DNA of 64,000 bases from an uncultured Gammaproteobacteria bacterium (GTDB taxonomy: Bacteria; Pseudomonadota; Gammaproteobacteria; Steroidobacterales; Foliamicaceae), in assembly GCA_951828235.1 (NCBI GenBank), contig OX639965.1, forward strand, positions 434,001-498,000. The letters run 5' to 3'. A program made the translations under genes and the position numbers. Numbering within the stretch: position 1 is the first letter of the stretch; every line of letters starts with the position of its first letter. Positions 6,820 to 16,213 of the stretch are shown here, piece by piece. Below the pieces are notes generated by a model. That model made no database searches, was not told where the DNA came from, and saw only the letters and a program-made list of their open reading frames with translations.

Positions 6820-9576
6820 TTATGCGCCGACACCGGCGGCGCCATGACAACGCTTGTATTTTTTGCCCGAACCGCATGGGCAGGGCTCGTTGCGGCCGAC
6901 CCGGGGCCGGGCGCGGCGGTAGGTTTGGACCGGGGCCGCCGCGCGCGGCGGCCGGCGGCGATTCGGGCGGGCCTCCGCCGCCTGCGGGCCTGCGGCCGCG
7001 CTCTTCGCGGGAGCCGCCAGCGCCGACGCTTCCTCATGCCGGAGTTTCAGTTGCCTGCTCGGCGCCGGCGCTTGAGCGACGGGCTTCTCCGCGGCCGAGA
7101 ACTGCGCCCGGCACAGTGTCACCGTGACCTGCCTGGCCACCATGCCGAGCATTTCGGTGAACATTTCGAAGGCCTCGCGCTTGTATTCCTGCTTGGGATT
7201 CCGCTGCGCATAACCCCGAAGATGGATTCCCTGGCGCAGGTAGTCCATGGCTGCCAGATGTTCCTTCCAGTGATGGTCCAGTTGCTGCAGCAGGACTACG
7301 CGTTCGATATGGCGCATGACGTCCGGCGCAACCGACGCCGTCTTCTCCTTGTAGAGCCTGTCCAGCTCGCCGTCGATGCGTTCGGCCACGGCGTCCGGGG
7401 ACAATTCGGGACTGGCCCTCAGCCATTCCGTGACCTGCGCGTCGGCGCCCAGTTCAAGCGAAAGCGCCTTCTCCAGCGCGGCGGGGTCCCAATCCTCCTC
7501 TGCGGCGTCCTCCGGCATGTGCTGCGCCACCAGATCCTGCACCATCTCGTCACGCATGCCCGCGACGATGTCGCTTACGTCACCCGTGCCCAGCAACTCG
7601 TCGCGCCGCTCGTACACCACGCGGCGCTGATCGTTTGCGACATCGTCGTATTCCAGCAATTGCTTACGCACATCGAAGTTATGCGCCTCGACCTTGCGTT
7701 GGGCACGCTCGATCTGGCGGCTAAGGAGCTTGCTTTCGATCGCCTCGCCTTCCCGCATCCCGACGGATGAGAGCATGCCCTGGGTACGTTTCGGGTCGCC
7801 GAAAATCCGCATCAGGCTGTCTTCCAGGGAGATATAGAAGCGCGATGCGCCCGGATCGCCCTGGCGCCCGGAACGGCCCCGAAGCTGATTGTCTATGCGC
7901 CGGGATTCGTGGCGCTCGGTGCCCACTATGCGCAGGCCGCCGGCCTCGATCACCCGCCGGTTGCGCTTGTTCCAGTCTTCCCTCAGGGCCTTTTTCTCGT
8001 CGTCCGGGGCCTCTTCGCCCAACGACTTCAATTCGGCTTCGAGGTTTCCGCCCAGTACGATGTCGGTCCCGCGGCCCGCCATGTTGGTGGCGATCGTCAC
8101 CACGCCGGGGCGTCCGGCTTCGGCGATGATCTGGGCCTCCCTGGCGTGGTGTTTGGCGTTCAGCACCTGGTGGGAGATATCCACGCCTTCCAACATGCCT
8201 GACAGCAGTTCCGAGGTCTCGATCGATGCGGTTCCGACCAGTACCGGCTGCCCCCGTCCCCTGCTGTCCTTTATGTCCTCGACCACCGAGTCGAACTTGT
8301 CCCCGGCGGTAAGAAAGACCAGGTCCGGGTCGTCGCGGCGAATCATCTTCTTGTGGGTCGGTACGACCACGACTTCCAGACCGTAGATCTGCTGGAATTC
8401 ATACGCTTCCGTATCGGCCGTGCCGGTCATTCCGGCCAGCTTTTCGTACATCCGGAAGTAGTTCTGAAAGGTAATCGACGCCACGGTGCGGTTTTCCTGG
8501 CGCACCGCCACCTTCTCCTTGGCCTCGATTGCCTGGTGCAGACCGTCCGACCAGCGCCTGCCGGGCATGGTGCGTCCCGTGAATTCGTCCACGATCACCA
8601 CCTCGCCGTCGCGAACGATGTATTCGACATCGCGCTTGAACAGGTGGCGGGCCCTTAGCGCAGCGGTAAGGTGGTGCATGAGGCGCACGTTGCCCGCGTC
8701 GTACAGGCTCGCGCCGGCCGCGATCAGTCCCGACTTGCTGAGCAGCCCCTCGACGCGCTCGTGACCCTCGTCGGTCAGGTAGGCCTGCTTGGCCTTCTCG
8801 TCGAGCGTGAAGTCACCCCCGCCATCCTCCTGCTCCTGCCGCCGCAGGTGGGGCACGACCTGGTTCATGCGCCGGTACAGCTCGGTGCTTTCCTCCGCCG
8901 GGCCGGAAATGATCAGGGGCGTTCGGGCCTCGTCGATCAGAATGGAGTCGACCTCGTCGACGATTGCGTACGCGAGGCCCCGCTGCGCCTGTTCCTCGTC
9001 GCGCATCGCCAGGTTGTCGCGCAGGTAATCGAAACCGAATTCATTGTTGGTGCCGTAACACACGTCGCAACGGTAGGCCTGTCGCTTTTCCTCAGGAGAC
9101 TGCTGGCTTACGACCACACCCACGTTGCAACCCAGAAAGCGGTATACGGGGCCCATCCATTCGGCGTCACGCTGCGCCAGGTAGTCGTTTACGGTGACGA
9201 TGTGGACGCTTTCGCCTCCCAGGGAATTGAGGAAGGCCGGCAGCGTCGCGACCAGAGTTTTACCCTCTCCCGTGCGCATCTCGGCGATCTTGCCTTCGTG
9301 CAGCGCGATCCCGCCGACCAGCTGCACGTCAAAGTGCCGCAGGCCCAGGGTCCGCACGCTAGCTTCCCGCACCAGGGCATAGGCTTCCGGCAGCAGTTCT
9401 TCGGCGGCGCGTCCTTCACGGGCGCGCCGCCGCAGGGAGGAAGCGCGTTCCTTGAGACTTGCGTCCGATGACTCCTTGAGTTCCGGTTCCAGCGCGTTTA
9501 TCCGGCGGGCGACTTTCTCGTACCCGGAAAGCAGCCGCTGATTGCGGCTGCCCATGATCCATTGCAGCGGATTCAT
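6820..9576 (-). CDS. secA: Preprotein translocase ATPase SecA
   Basis: Motor of Sec-dependent protein export at the inner membrane. The 918-residue product matches full-length SecA. The nucleotide-binding fold contains [14 protein letters not shown] and the DEAD-box equivalent [20 protein letters not shown]; the second fold has [15 protein letters not shown] and [13 protein letters not shown]. The C-terminal zinc-binding tail [14 protein letters not shown] is present, preceded by a Pro/Ala/Arg-rich linker. It follows the M23-family gene on the same strand, a common gammaproteobacterial arrangement. Confidence 0.98.
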   Translation of the reverse strand: MNPLQWIMGSRNQRLLSGYEKVARRINALEPELKESSDASLKERASSLRRRAREGRAAEELLPEAYALVREASVRTLGLRHFDVQLVGGIALHEGKIAEMRTGEGKTLVATLPAFLNSLGGESVHIVTVNDYLAQRDAEWMGPVYRFLGCNVGVVVSQQSPEEKRQAYRCDVCYGTNNEFGFDYLRDNLAMRDEEQAQRGLAYAIVDEVDSILIDEARTPLIISGPAEESTELYRRMNQVVPHLRRQEQEDGGGDFTLDEKAKQAYLTDEGHERVEGLLSKSGLIAAGASLYDAGNVRLMHHLTAALRARHLFKRDVEYIVRDGEVVIVDEFTGRTMPGRRWSDGLHQAIEAKEKVAVRQENRTVASITFQNYFRMYEKLAGMTGTADTEAYEFQQIYGLEVVVVPTHKKMIRRDDPDLVFLTAGDKFDSVVEDIKDSRGRGQPVLVGTASIETSELLSGMLEGVDISHQVLNAKHHAREAQIIAEAGRPGVVTIATNMAGRGTDIVLGGNLEAELKSLGEEAPDDEKKALREDWNKRNRRVIEAGGLRIVGTERHESRRIDNQLRGRSGRQGDPGASRFYISLEDSLMRIFGDPKRTQGMLSSVGMREGEAIESKLLSRQIERAQRKVEAHNFDVRKQLLEYDDVANDQRRVVYERRDELLGTGDVSDIVAGMRDEMVQDLVAQHMPEDAAEEDWDPAALEKALSLELGADAQVTEWLRASPELSPDAVAERIDGELDRLYKEKTASVAPDVMRHIERVVLLQQLDHHWKEHLAAMDYLRQGIHLRGYAQRNPKQEYKREAFEMFTEMLGMVARQVTVTLCRAQFSAAEKPVAQAPAPSRQLKLRHEEASALAAPAKSAAAGPQAAEARPNRRRPPRAAAPVQTYRRARPRVGRNEPCPCGSGKKYKRCHGAAGVGA

Positions 9577-9640
9577 TATCTAGGGCCTGTTAACGCTATG
9601 CGATGCCGCTGTGGCCCGCAGCCGGAAATCGGTAGTGGAG

Positions 9641-10525
9641 TCAGGGAGCCTTGCGGAGAAAATCAATCGGATTCACGGAAACGCCGTTGCGCAGGATTTC
9701 AAAGTGCAGGCTGCTCCCCGTTACCCGCCCGGTACGGCCCATTCGGGCGATTTCCTGGCCCCGCTGCACGTAATCGCCCACCGCAACGAGATTGACGGAG
9801 TTGTGCGCATAGCGGGAGACGTAGCCGCCGGCGTGACTGATTTCCACCAGCTCCCCGTAGGTGCTTCTGCGGCCTGACCAGGTAACGACCCCGGATGCCA
9901 CCGCGTAAATGGGGTCGCCCATGGCGCCGTCGATGTCCACGCCATCATGCCAGTGACGCTTGCCCGAGAACGGGTCCTTGCGAAAACCCCGGTATGAGGT
10001 AATGCGGCGCGTTTGCACCGGCCACCCCGAAGGCGCAAACATGGAATCCGCGCCTTCCCGGGTAAGCGCGTCAGCCACCTCCTGCAACTCGCTGAACCGC
10101 TGGCCCATACGGGCCGTCAGGAGGTTCAGTTCGGCGATCAGGTCCACCCTGTCGCCGGCGACGACCGCCCCATAGTCCAGCGCAGGGCCGGAGATGTCGG
10201 CGCTCACCGGCTTGAACGAAGCTTCGCCGCCTATTTCCCCAAGTGACGTCTGCCAGGTTTCCATCTGCACCAGCGCTGCCTTCATTTCCGCGACGCGCGA
10301 AGCCATTTCGGCAATGCGGCGCTCCGCGTTCACGCGGGCCTCTTCAAATTCTTCGCTCTGCGCCACAAGAGCGGTCTGCAGCTTGTCCAGGCGGGCAATC
10401 ACGGAAGGCATCGCCCGCTCCTGCAACAGGCTCCCGGCGAGATAGCTTCCGGCCGAACAGACAACCAGGGCAATGGCCCAGATGACGTTACGGTTCAACA
10501 GCAGGTTTCGAATATTCAAGTTCAT
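9641..10525 (-). CDS. M23/LytM-family cell wall protein adjacent to secA, likely inactive
   Basis: A 294-residue membrane-anchored protein: one N-terminal transmembrane segment (VIWAIALVVCSAGSYLAGSLL), a coiled-coil stretch (about residues 45-95, continuing to about 155), and a C-terminal LytM domain from about residue 170. The zinc motif H193-x3-D197 (HDGVD) and H241 (RYAHN) are present, but the usual H-x-H is S272-L273-H274. The residue that acts as general base in active M23 endopeptidases is therefore missing. Such LytM factors often activate amidases instead of cutting peptidoglycan. It is upstream of secA with a 64-base gap. Confidence 0.88.
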   Translation of the reverse strand: MNLNIRNLLLNRNVIWAIALVVCSAGSYLAGSLLQERAMPSVIARLDKLQTALVAQSEEFEEARVNAERRIAEMASRVAEMKAALVQMETWQTSLGEIGGEASFKPVSADISGPALDYGAVVAGDRVDLIAELNLLTARMGQRFSELQEVADALTREGADSMFAPSGWPVQTRRITSYRGFRKDPFSGKRHWHDGVDIDGAMGDPIYAVASGVVTWSGRRSTYGELVEISHAGGYVSRYAHNSVNLVAVGDYVQRGQEIARMGRTGRVTGSSLHFEILRNGVSVNPIDFLRKAP

Positions 10526-10555
10526 GGCAATATCGCGATGCAGGGATTTTACGTC

Positions 10556-10858
10556 ATGCGCCCCATCCGTACTCCGCCACGCAAGAACCGCCCCCAGAGC
10601 CTGGAATCCACGCTCGGCGACCTGGCGGCGCAGGCGCGCGACCAGGTGGCGCTCGCCGACCTGCTGCGCGAAGCATTGCAGCCGGGCCTGCGTGAAGGCT
10701 TTGCCGGCAGCGACCTTGATCCCGGCGGCACGCTGACGGTATTCGCCTCCGCCCCGGAATGGGCTGCCCGCCTCAGGTACGAGGCCGGCAACATGGAACT
10801 GGCCGCAGGAAACGGCGGCTGGCCGGTCAAGCGGGTACTCATCAAGTCAGCTCCGTAA
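10556..10858 (+). CDS. dciA: DUF721/DciA-like protein
   Basis: About 100 residues from ATG 10556 (preceded by AGGGA); an ATG at 10538 would add six residues but crowds the divergent M23 gene. The sequence shows the DUF721 pattern: LADLLREALQPGL, then a strand with GGTLTVFASAPEWAARLRYEAGNM. DciA proteins load the replicative helicase DnaB in bacteria lacking DnaC. Placement beside the M23 gene and secA is typical. The C-terminus overlaps the 3' end of convergent lpxC by 17 bases. Confidence 0.7.
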   Translation: MRPIRTPPRKNRPQSLESTLGDLAAQARDQVALADLLREALQPGLREGFAGSDLDPGGTLTVFASAPEWAARLRYEAGNMELAAGNGGWPVKRVLIKSAP

Positions 10859-11798
10859 TACTTTCGAGATGCCCGGCCAACCCCGGCTGGCGCAAAGCGC
10901 CGGTACGCGCGGCCACTTCCGTAACCTCCTCCCAGGCGGAAGCGCGTTTCATCAGCTCCCTTACCAGGCGTGCGTTCAGCGTGTGTCCCGACCCGAAGCA
11001 CCGATACCTGCCGATCAGGGGCCGGCCGAGAAGATACAGATCGCCCACCGCATCCAGCAGCTTGTGCCTTATCGGCTCATTCGCGTAGCGAAGACCGCCC
11101 TCGTTTACAACCCGGTAATCGTCGAACACAACGGCGTTGTGCAGGCCGCCGCCCAGCGCCAGGCCGTGCCGGCGCATGGTCGCCACCTCGTGAAGGAAAC
11201 CGAAGGTGCGCGCGCGGCTTATCTGTTCGACGTAAGCGCCGGTGGAAAACTCGAACTCGTGAGCCTGACCGCCCCTGGCGAAAGCGGGGTGGGCGAAATC
11301 TCCCCGGTAGGAAAGCGTGAAGCCCTCGCCGGGCGACAGCGCCGCCCAATGCCGGCCCTGTTCCACGCGGACTTCCTCCAGCACCCGTACATGGCTTCTC
11401 GGAGTCTCCTGCTCCTCGACGCCCGCCTCTTCCACCAGCAGGACGAAAGCCGAAGCGCTGCCGTCCAGCGCGGGCACTTCGGGGCCATCCAGTTCGACCC
11501 AGGCGTTGTCGACGCCCATTCCCGCGAAAGCGGACAACAGGTGCTCCACCGTCGCCACCCGTGCCTCTCCGATCCCAAGGGTCGTGCCAAGGCGGGTATC
11601 GACGATGAAATCGTGACGCGCCGGAATGTCGGGCGCCCGGGACATGTCCTCGCGCCTGAATACCACTCCGTTGTTGGGAGCGGCGGGACGTAGTGTCATT
11701 TGCGCCTTGCGACCGCTGTGCAGGCCAATGCCGCAAACTGTGACAGTGCCGCGCAGGGTCCTTTGCCGGACAAGCGCTTGCCGGATGGAATCACCCAT
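10842..11798 (-). CDS. lpxC: UDP-3-O-acyl-N-acetylglucosamine deacetylase
   Basis: Zinc deacetylase, committed step of lipid A synthesis. 318 residues; family length is about 305. The zinc and active-site residues are visible: H86 in VEHLLSA, the HKLLDAVGDL motif (His and Asp ligands) and SGHTLN with the catalytic His. The substrate loop region HNAVVFDDYRVVNEGGLRYANE is also well conserved. It normally follows ftsZ directly; here a TonB receptor gene intervenes. A sigma70-like promoter lies just upstream. Confidence 0.97.
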   Translation of the reverse strand: MGDSIRQALVRQRTLRGTVTVCGIGLHSGRKAQMTLRPAAPNNGVVFRREDMSRAPDIPARHDFIVDTRLGTTLGIGEARVATVEHLLSAFAGMGVDNAWVELDGPEVPALDGSASAFVLLVEEAGVEEQETPRSHVRVLEEVRVEQGRHWAALSPGEGFTLSYRGDFAHPAFARGGQAHEFEFSTGAYVEQISRARTFGFLHEVATMRRHGLALGGGLHNAVVFDDYRVVNEGGLRYANEPIRHKLLDAVGDLYLLGRPLIGRYRCFGSGHTLNARLVRELMKRASAWEEVTEVAARTGALRQPGLAGHLESITELT

Positions 11799-11808
11799 AA
11801 GTCACCGA

Positions 11809-11836
11809 ATTATCGGCATTTTTGGGAATAATGCAA
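11809..11836 (-). promoter_or_regulatory. Candidate sigma70 promoter for lpxC
   Basis: On the minus strand TTGCAT (11836-11831) is followed after 16 bases by GATAAT (11814-11809), ten bases before the lpxC ATG. The predicted transcript would have only a few nucleotides of leader, so either lpxC is expressed as a near-leaderless mRNA or this is a secondary promoter. Confidence 0.45.
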
Positions 11837-11923
11837 GCTTGCGCAAGCACGCGCGGCCCGTTCCGCAGCCGCGGCCCGTACGCCGATCGCCGACCCGGCG
11901 GGCCGGCGGCTGCCCAAAGGCGG

Positions 11924-14755
11924 CTAGAACTCGTAGCGGACGCTGACCCCGTATTCGCGCGGATTGCCGAGAAAGGCGTTGAATGTCTGCGTGGACCCGG
12001 GCCCGGTGCCGGAACCCTGCAACGGCGCGTCGAAGGCCGTTATGAAATACTCTTCACCCAACAGGTTGCGGGCCCATACGTCAACGGTCCAGCGCGACTC
12101 CCCTGGCCGTGACAGCATCAGCCTGGCGTTAACGACGGTAAAGGCATCCTGCTGCTTCTCGATGTCCAGGTCCGAACCGGTGTTGTGATCGCTGGTGTAG
12201 CGGGCATCCGCATGGAAGGCGCCCTCAAGCGTCCCGACCGGGAAACGCAGCGTGGCCCCGCCCACGCCGGTCCATTTCGGAGCGTGGGTCATCTGCTGCC
12301 CGGAACGCACCCCGTACTCGGGCCCTTCGCCGTAGCGCACGTCCGCATAGGTGACGCCGCCGAACATCTCCACACCTCCGATCACGACGCCGCGGGCTTC
12401 GATTTCGATACCCTTGCTGACTACCTCCGGAATGTTCAGGGCCTCAAAAGCCAGGCCGGTGAAGGTGGTCAACTGAAAACCGTCGAACTTCTCGTGAAAC
12501 ACGTTGACGTCCATGGTGGCGCGCCGGTTCTCGAACTCGAACTTGGCGCCGAGTTCGAAGGCGTCAACGGTCTCGGGCTGGAAAGCCCACTCGTGCACGC
12601 CCGGCACGTTGGCGGTCCCGGTCGTCAGCAGAGTCAGGATCGGGCTGATCAGGCCGGTGCGGTCCATATTGAAGCCGCCGCCCTTGTAGCCCCGGGCGTA
12701 GCCGCCGTACACCAGGTAGTCGCCCACCCGGCGGGACAGCCGCAACGTGCCGGAGATTTCGCTCTCGTCCTGAGAACCGGAATAGACTCCGTTAAGGGTC
12801 GGGTCCACGAAGGGGATACAGGCGAAAGCCGTGATTGTTCCGATGCCTGCGTTCACGTCCGGGTTGGTCAGCAGCGCCTGGCCTCCCTGCGCCAGTTGCG
12901 CGGCGCCGGGCAATAGCTGCTGTGCGCCGGCCTTGACCTGTGCCGCCCCCTGGGTGATCTGCGCCTGCAGCGCCGGGTTCGGAATCGCCTGAGTCGCCTG
13001 CTGGACGAAACCGTCAAGTTGCTGCAGGTACTGGTTCACGCCGCCGGCGTAGGCCTGCACGCTGCCCAGGTACGCCTGCATGGACTGGAGATATCCGAGC
13101 ACTTGCCCGGCGAAGGGTTGGCAAACCTGGTCGTTCGACTTCAGGTCGGCGGCGATCGATTTGCTCTCCGAGGTATAGCGCAGGCCCACGGTCAATTCAA
13201 AGTCGTTGGCCATGGCAATGCTGTTGTGCGTGAACATCGCCCAGCTTTCGGAATTCTGCTCGAAATCGTCGCGGGAGCCGTTGCCGTAAAAAGTCCCCCT
13301 GGAGTATTGCTCATAGCTGGTCCAGGGATGGAACGGAAAGGCCGGGAACGGCGGCAGGCTGGCGGTCAGCTGCGGGACCGGGAAACCCGGCGGAAGGAAG
13401 GGCGCAAGGCCTGCGGCGAAGCCCGAGGCGCCCGCGGCGAGTTGCGCGGCGCCCAATTCAGTCGCCGCCGCGCCCGCGCCCAGTTGCGCGAAGCCCGGGC
13501 CCACTGCGCCCGCGATGCCGCCGGCGATGGCATTGGCGTAGTGCGTCCAGGTTGTACCGAACTCCAGGACATCGGTGTAGTTCAGGTCCTCATTCGCGTA
13601 AAAGGCGCCGACCAGCCAGTCCACCGGGCCGGCCTCGCCGTTGATGCGGATCTCCTGCGTCAGGGTCTCGAAACTCGTTGTGGACTCGCCGTAGGGACGC
13701 TCGCCGATATCGATCGTGGCGAAATCGATATCCATTCCGCGGTCCGTCTGCCAGTCCCGAAGGGCTGTGATGCTCGTCACACGCCCCAGGGCCGTGTCGG
13801 CGTTGATTTCCAGGGACACGCCGGATTCCTCCATGCCCTGGTAGTAACTGGAATTGGAACTGACCGTGGCCTTGCGGGCGTAAGGATCGAATGCGATACC
13901 CACGATGGAGGGGTTGCGGGTCTGCAGCACCGATACGGCCTGAACGATGTCGGCGGTGGGTCCGCGCACCAGGCCCACAGCGGCGCAGCACACTTCTTCG
14001 CGGGTAGTGTGGTCGGCAATCAGCCGGAAGCTCGTGTTTTCGCTCGGCTCATACACCAATTGCCCGCGCAGGAAAAGGCGGTCGCGATCATTGTAGGTAC
14101 GCTCGTCGTTGGCGTCCTCGAGAAATCCGTCACGCTCATGCCACACGCCGTCCAGCCGCGCTGAAATCCCGCTGCCCGCGTCGCCTCCGCTCACGCCGGC
14201 CTCGACCCGGGTGGCGTCATAGGATCCGATGCTGATGTCCGCATAGGCGGATCCATCGGGATCCGGACCGGCCGTAATGATGCTGACCACTCCGGCCGAA
14301 GTGTTGCGTCCGAACAGCGTGCCCTGCGGGCCACGGAGGATTTCCACCCGTTCAACGGCCCCCAGCTCGTTGTATCCGACCCCGGCGCGGTTGCGGTATA
14401 CGCCGTCCACGTACAGGCCCACCGCAGGCTCGAATCCCGGATTGTCGCTGTTGGTGCCAATGCCGCGAATACGCGCCGTGGCGCCGACCGTTTCTCCCTG
14501 TCCGGTATTCAGCAGCAGGCTCGGGGCAATACGCATCAGGTGATAGATGTCGGTCACCCCGCTCATTTCGATTTGCTCCGCGCCATAGGCCGAAACGGCC
14601 AGCGGAACCTCCATGATGGACCGCTCACGGCGCGTTGCCGTAACGATGATTTCCTCGAGAACCAGTCCGTAGCCGCCGTCGGTCTGTGCGTCTTCCTGCT
14701 GTGCCGCGAGAGGGGCGGAAATCAACAGGGAAAACAATAGGTAATAGGCGCGCAT
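11924..14755 (-). CDS. TonB-dependent outer-membrane receptor with Ala/Gln/Gly-rich insertions
   Basis: A 943-residue receptor. The start at 14755 gives a signal peptide (MRAYYLLFSLLISAPLAAQ) after a purine-rich ribosome site; the longer frame is unlikely. A TonB box (LEEIIVTATRRE) precedes the plug domain, which contains ARIRGIGTNSDNPG and RVEILRGPQGTLFGRNTSAGVV. The beta-barrel ends in VRYEF. Two unusual low-complexity stretches, encoded near 13323-13540 and 12830-13100, repeat GAAQL/AGA-type units. The plug resembles receptors of the iron-complex/outer-membrane type; the substrate is unknown. The gene splits the usual ftsZ-lpxC pair. Confidence 0.93.
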   Translation of the reverse strand: MRAYYLLFSLLISAPLAAQQEDAQTDGGYGLVLEEIIVTATRRERSIMEVPLAVSAYGAEQIEMSGVTDIYHLMRIAPSLLLNTGQGETVGATARIRGIGTNSDNPGFEPAVGLYVDGVYRNRAGVGYNELGAVERVEILRGPQGTLFGRNTSAGVVSIITAGPDPDGSAYADISIGSYDATRVEAGVSGGDAGSGISARLDGVWHERDGFLEDANDERTYNDRDRLFLRGQLVYEPSENTSFRLIADHTTREEVCCAAVGLVRGPTADIVQAVSVLQTRNPSIVGIAFDPYARKATVSSNSSYYQGMEESGVSLEINADTALGRVTSITALRDWQTDRGMDIDFATIDIGERPYGESTTSFETLTQEIRINGEAGPVDWLVGAFYANEDLNYTDVLEFGTTWTHYANAIAGGIAGAVGPGFAQLGAGAAATELGAAQLAAGASGFAAGLAPFLPPGFPVPQLTASLPPFPAFPFHPWTSYEQYSRGTFYGNGSRDDFEQNSESWAMFTHNSIAMANDFELTVGLRYTSESKSIAADLKSNDQVCQPFAGQVLGYLQSMQAYLGSVQAYAGGVNQYLQQLDGFVQQATQAIPNPALQAQITQGAAQVKAGAQQLLPGAAQLAQGGQALLTNPDVNAGIGTITAFACIPFVDPTLNGVYSGSQDESEISGTLRLSRRVGDYLVYGGYARGYKGGGFNMDRTGLISPILTLLTTGTANVPGVHEWAFQPETVDAFELGAKFEFENRRATMDVNVFHEKFDGFQLTTFTGLAFEALNIPEVVSKGIEIEARGVVIGGVEMFGGVTYADVRYGEGPEYGVRSGQQMTHAPKWTGVGGATLRFPVGTLEGAFHADARYTSDHNTGSDLDIEKQQDAFTVVNARLMLSRPGESRWTVDVWARNLLGEEYFITAFDAPLQGSGTGPGSTQTFNAFLGNPREYGVSVRYEF

Positions 14756-14847
14756 ATTCCCCCCTTTTTCGCCCCGGCGCGTGGCGAAATACAAATTGGT
14801 ACTTGCCGCCATATTACACCGGCTTTGCGCCGGCAGCCAAAATGCAT

Positions 14848-14868
14848 CCGGCCCTGACACAGGGCCGG
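14848..14868 (-). terminator. Candidate terminator downstream of ftsZ
   Basis: CCGGCCCT and AGGGCCGG form an 8-bp GC-rich stem with a 5-nt loop, followed on the minus strand by ATGCATTTTGG. It lies 60 bases past the ftsZ stop and before the TonB receptor start, a reasonable place for the dcw transcript to end. The T-run is short and offset. Confidence 0.4.
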
Positions 14869-14927
14869 ACGCGGGCCGAAGGCGCCGCCCTGTTCAGCGC
14901 GCGGCGCGCGGGGCCCCCGGCGCCGGG

Positions 14928-16175
14928 CTAGTCCACCTGTTTGCGCAGATGCGTGGGCACCGGATTGAAAAGATCCTTGCCGCGCGCATCGCCGCCGGAG
15001 CGCGCGCGCATGACGGCCGGGCGCTCCAGGCCCTCATAACTCGGTTGCGGCGACAGTCCCAGTATGCTGCGTTGCGGCTTGCCCGCGCGGAAGTCCTCCT
15101 GCGCTGCCCCGTAGGTGCCGGCGGCTCGAGGCTCCGCGCTGACGCTGCTGCGTGCCGGCTTTGCGGGCTTTTTCCCTTCCTGGTCCGACGCGCTCAGACC
15201 GGTCGCAACCAGGGTAACCCGCACCGCGCCTTTCATGGATTCGTTGACCACCTCGCCGAACTTGACCATGCCTTCGCGCGCCAGCATGGTCTGGAGCGAG
15301 TCGCCCAGGGACTTGAATTCGCGCATGCCCAGGTCGTTGCCGTGGGTGATGTTGACCAATAGCCCGCGCGCATCGCGCACATTGACGCCCTGCAGCAAGG
15401 GGCTCTGCATTGCATGCTCAAGGGCCTCGCGCGCCCGATCCTGTCCCGACGCCTCGCCCGCGCCTATGACCACCCTTCCCGGCTCCTGCATTACCTTGCG
15501 CACATCGGCCAGGTCCACGTTGATGCGTCCCGGACAGGTCAGGAGTTCGGCGATCCCGCGCACCGCATTGCGCAGCACCTTGTTCGACTCGCCGAAGGCC
15601 TCTTCCATGGTCACGTCACCTTCACCCTGACCGCAGAAATACTCGAACAGCTTCTCGTTCGGCACGGTGATCAGGGAGTGGGCGTGCTCGGCGAGCGCCG
15701 CTATGCCCTCGCCGGCAATCTGCCCCCTGGCCGGACCTTCGAATTCGAATGGGGTGGTCACCACGCCCACGATCAGCAGATCGCACTCGCGTCCCAGGCG
15801 GGCAATCTCCGGCGCCGCTCCGGTGCCCGTCCCGCCGCCCATGCCCGCGGCCACAAACACCATGTCGGCACCGTCCATAACGGCCTTAAGCCGGTCTTCA
15901 TCCTCGAGGGCCGCCTCCCTGCCCCTGCCGGGGTCCGAGCCGGCGCCCATGCCCTGGGTAACCGCGCGGCCTATCGTGAGCTTGACGTCCGCGCCGGAGT
16001 TGGACAAGGCCTGTTCGTCGGTGTTGATGGCGACAAACTGCACGTTGCGGACGTTGGACTTGACCATCTCGTTGATCGCGTTGCCGCCGGCCCCGCCCAC
16101 ACCCACAACCTTGAGCCGCGGCGTCGCTCCCGGTTCGGACTTCACCAGCCTAATGTTCATGTCTTTTGCCTCCAT
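14928..16175 (-). CDS. ftsZ: Cell division protein FtsZ
   Basis: Tubulin-like GTPase that forms the Z-ring. 415 residues. The GTP-binding signature GMGGGTGTGAAP and the synergy T7 loop (NVDLADVRKVM) are intact, and GGAGGNAINEM opens the Rossmann fold. A variable linker from about residue 325 leads to the C-terminal peptide DLFNPVPTHLRKQVD, which in the family binds FtsA and ZipA. Two in-frame ATGs (16175 and 16160) each have a purine-rich site, so the true start is not decided. It is the last gene of the dcw run. Confidence 0.98.
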   Translation of the reverse strand: MEAKDMNIRLVKSEPGATPRLKVVGVGGAGGNAINEMVKSNVRNVQFVAINTDEQALSNSGADVKLTIGRAVTQGMGAGSDPGRGREAALEDEDRLKAVMDGADMVFVAAGMGGGTGTGAAPEIARLGRECDLLIVGVVTTPFEFEGPARGQIAGEGIAALAEHAHSLITVPNEKLFEYFCGQGEGDVTMEEAFGESNKVLRNAVRGIAELLTCPGRINVDLADVRKVMQEPGRVVIGAGEASGQDRAREALEHAMQSPLLQGVNVRDARGLLVNITHGNDLGMREFKSLGDSLQTMLAREGMVKFGEVVNESMKGAVRVTLVATGLSASDQEGKKPAKPARSSVSAEPRAAGTYGAAQEDFRAGKPQRSILGLSPQPSYEGLERPAVMRARSGGDARGKDLFNPVPTHLRKQVD

Positions 16176-16213
16176 TACTTTGCTCCTTCGCTTTTGCGAG
16201 CGATAGCAGGTGG

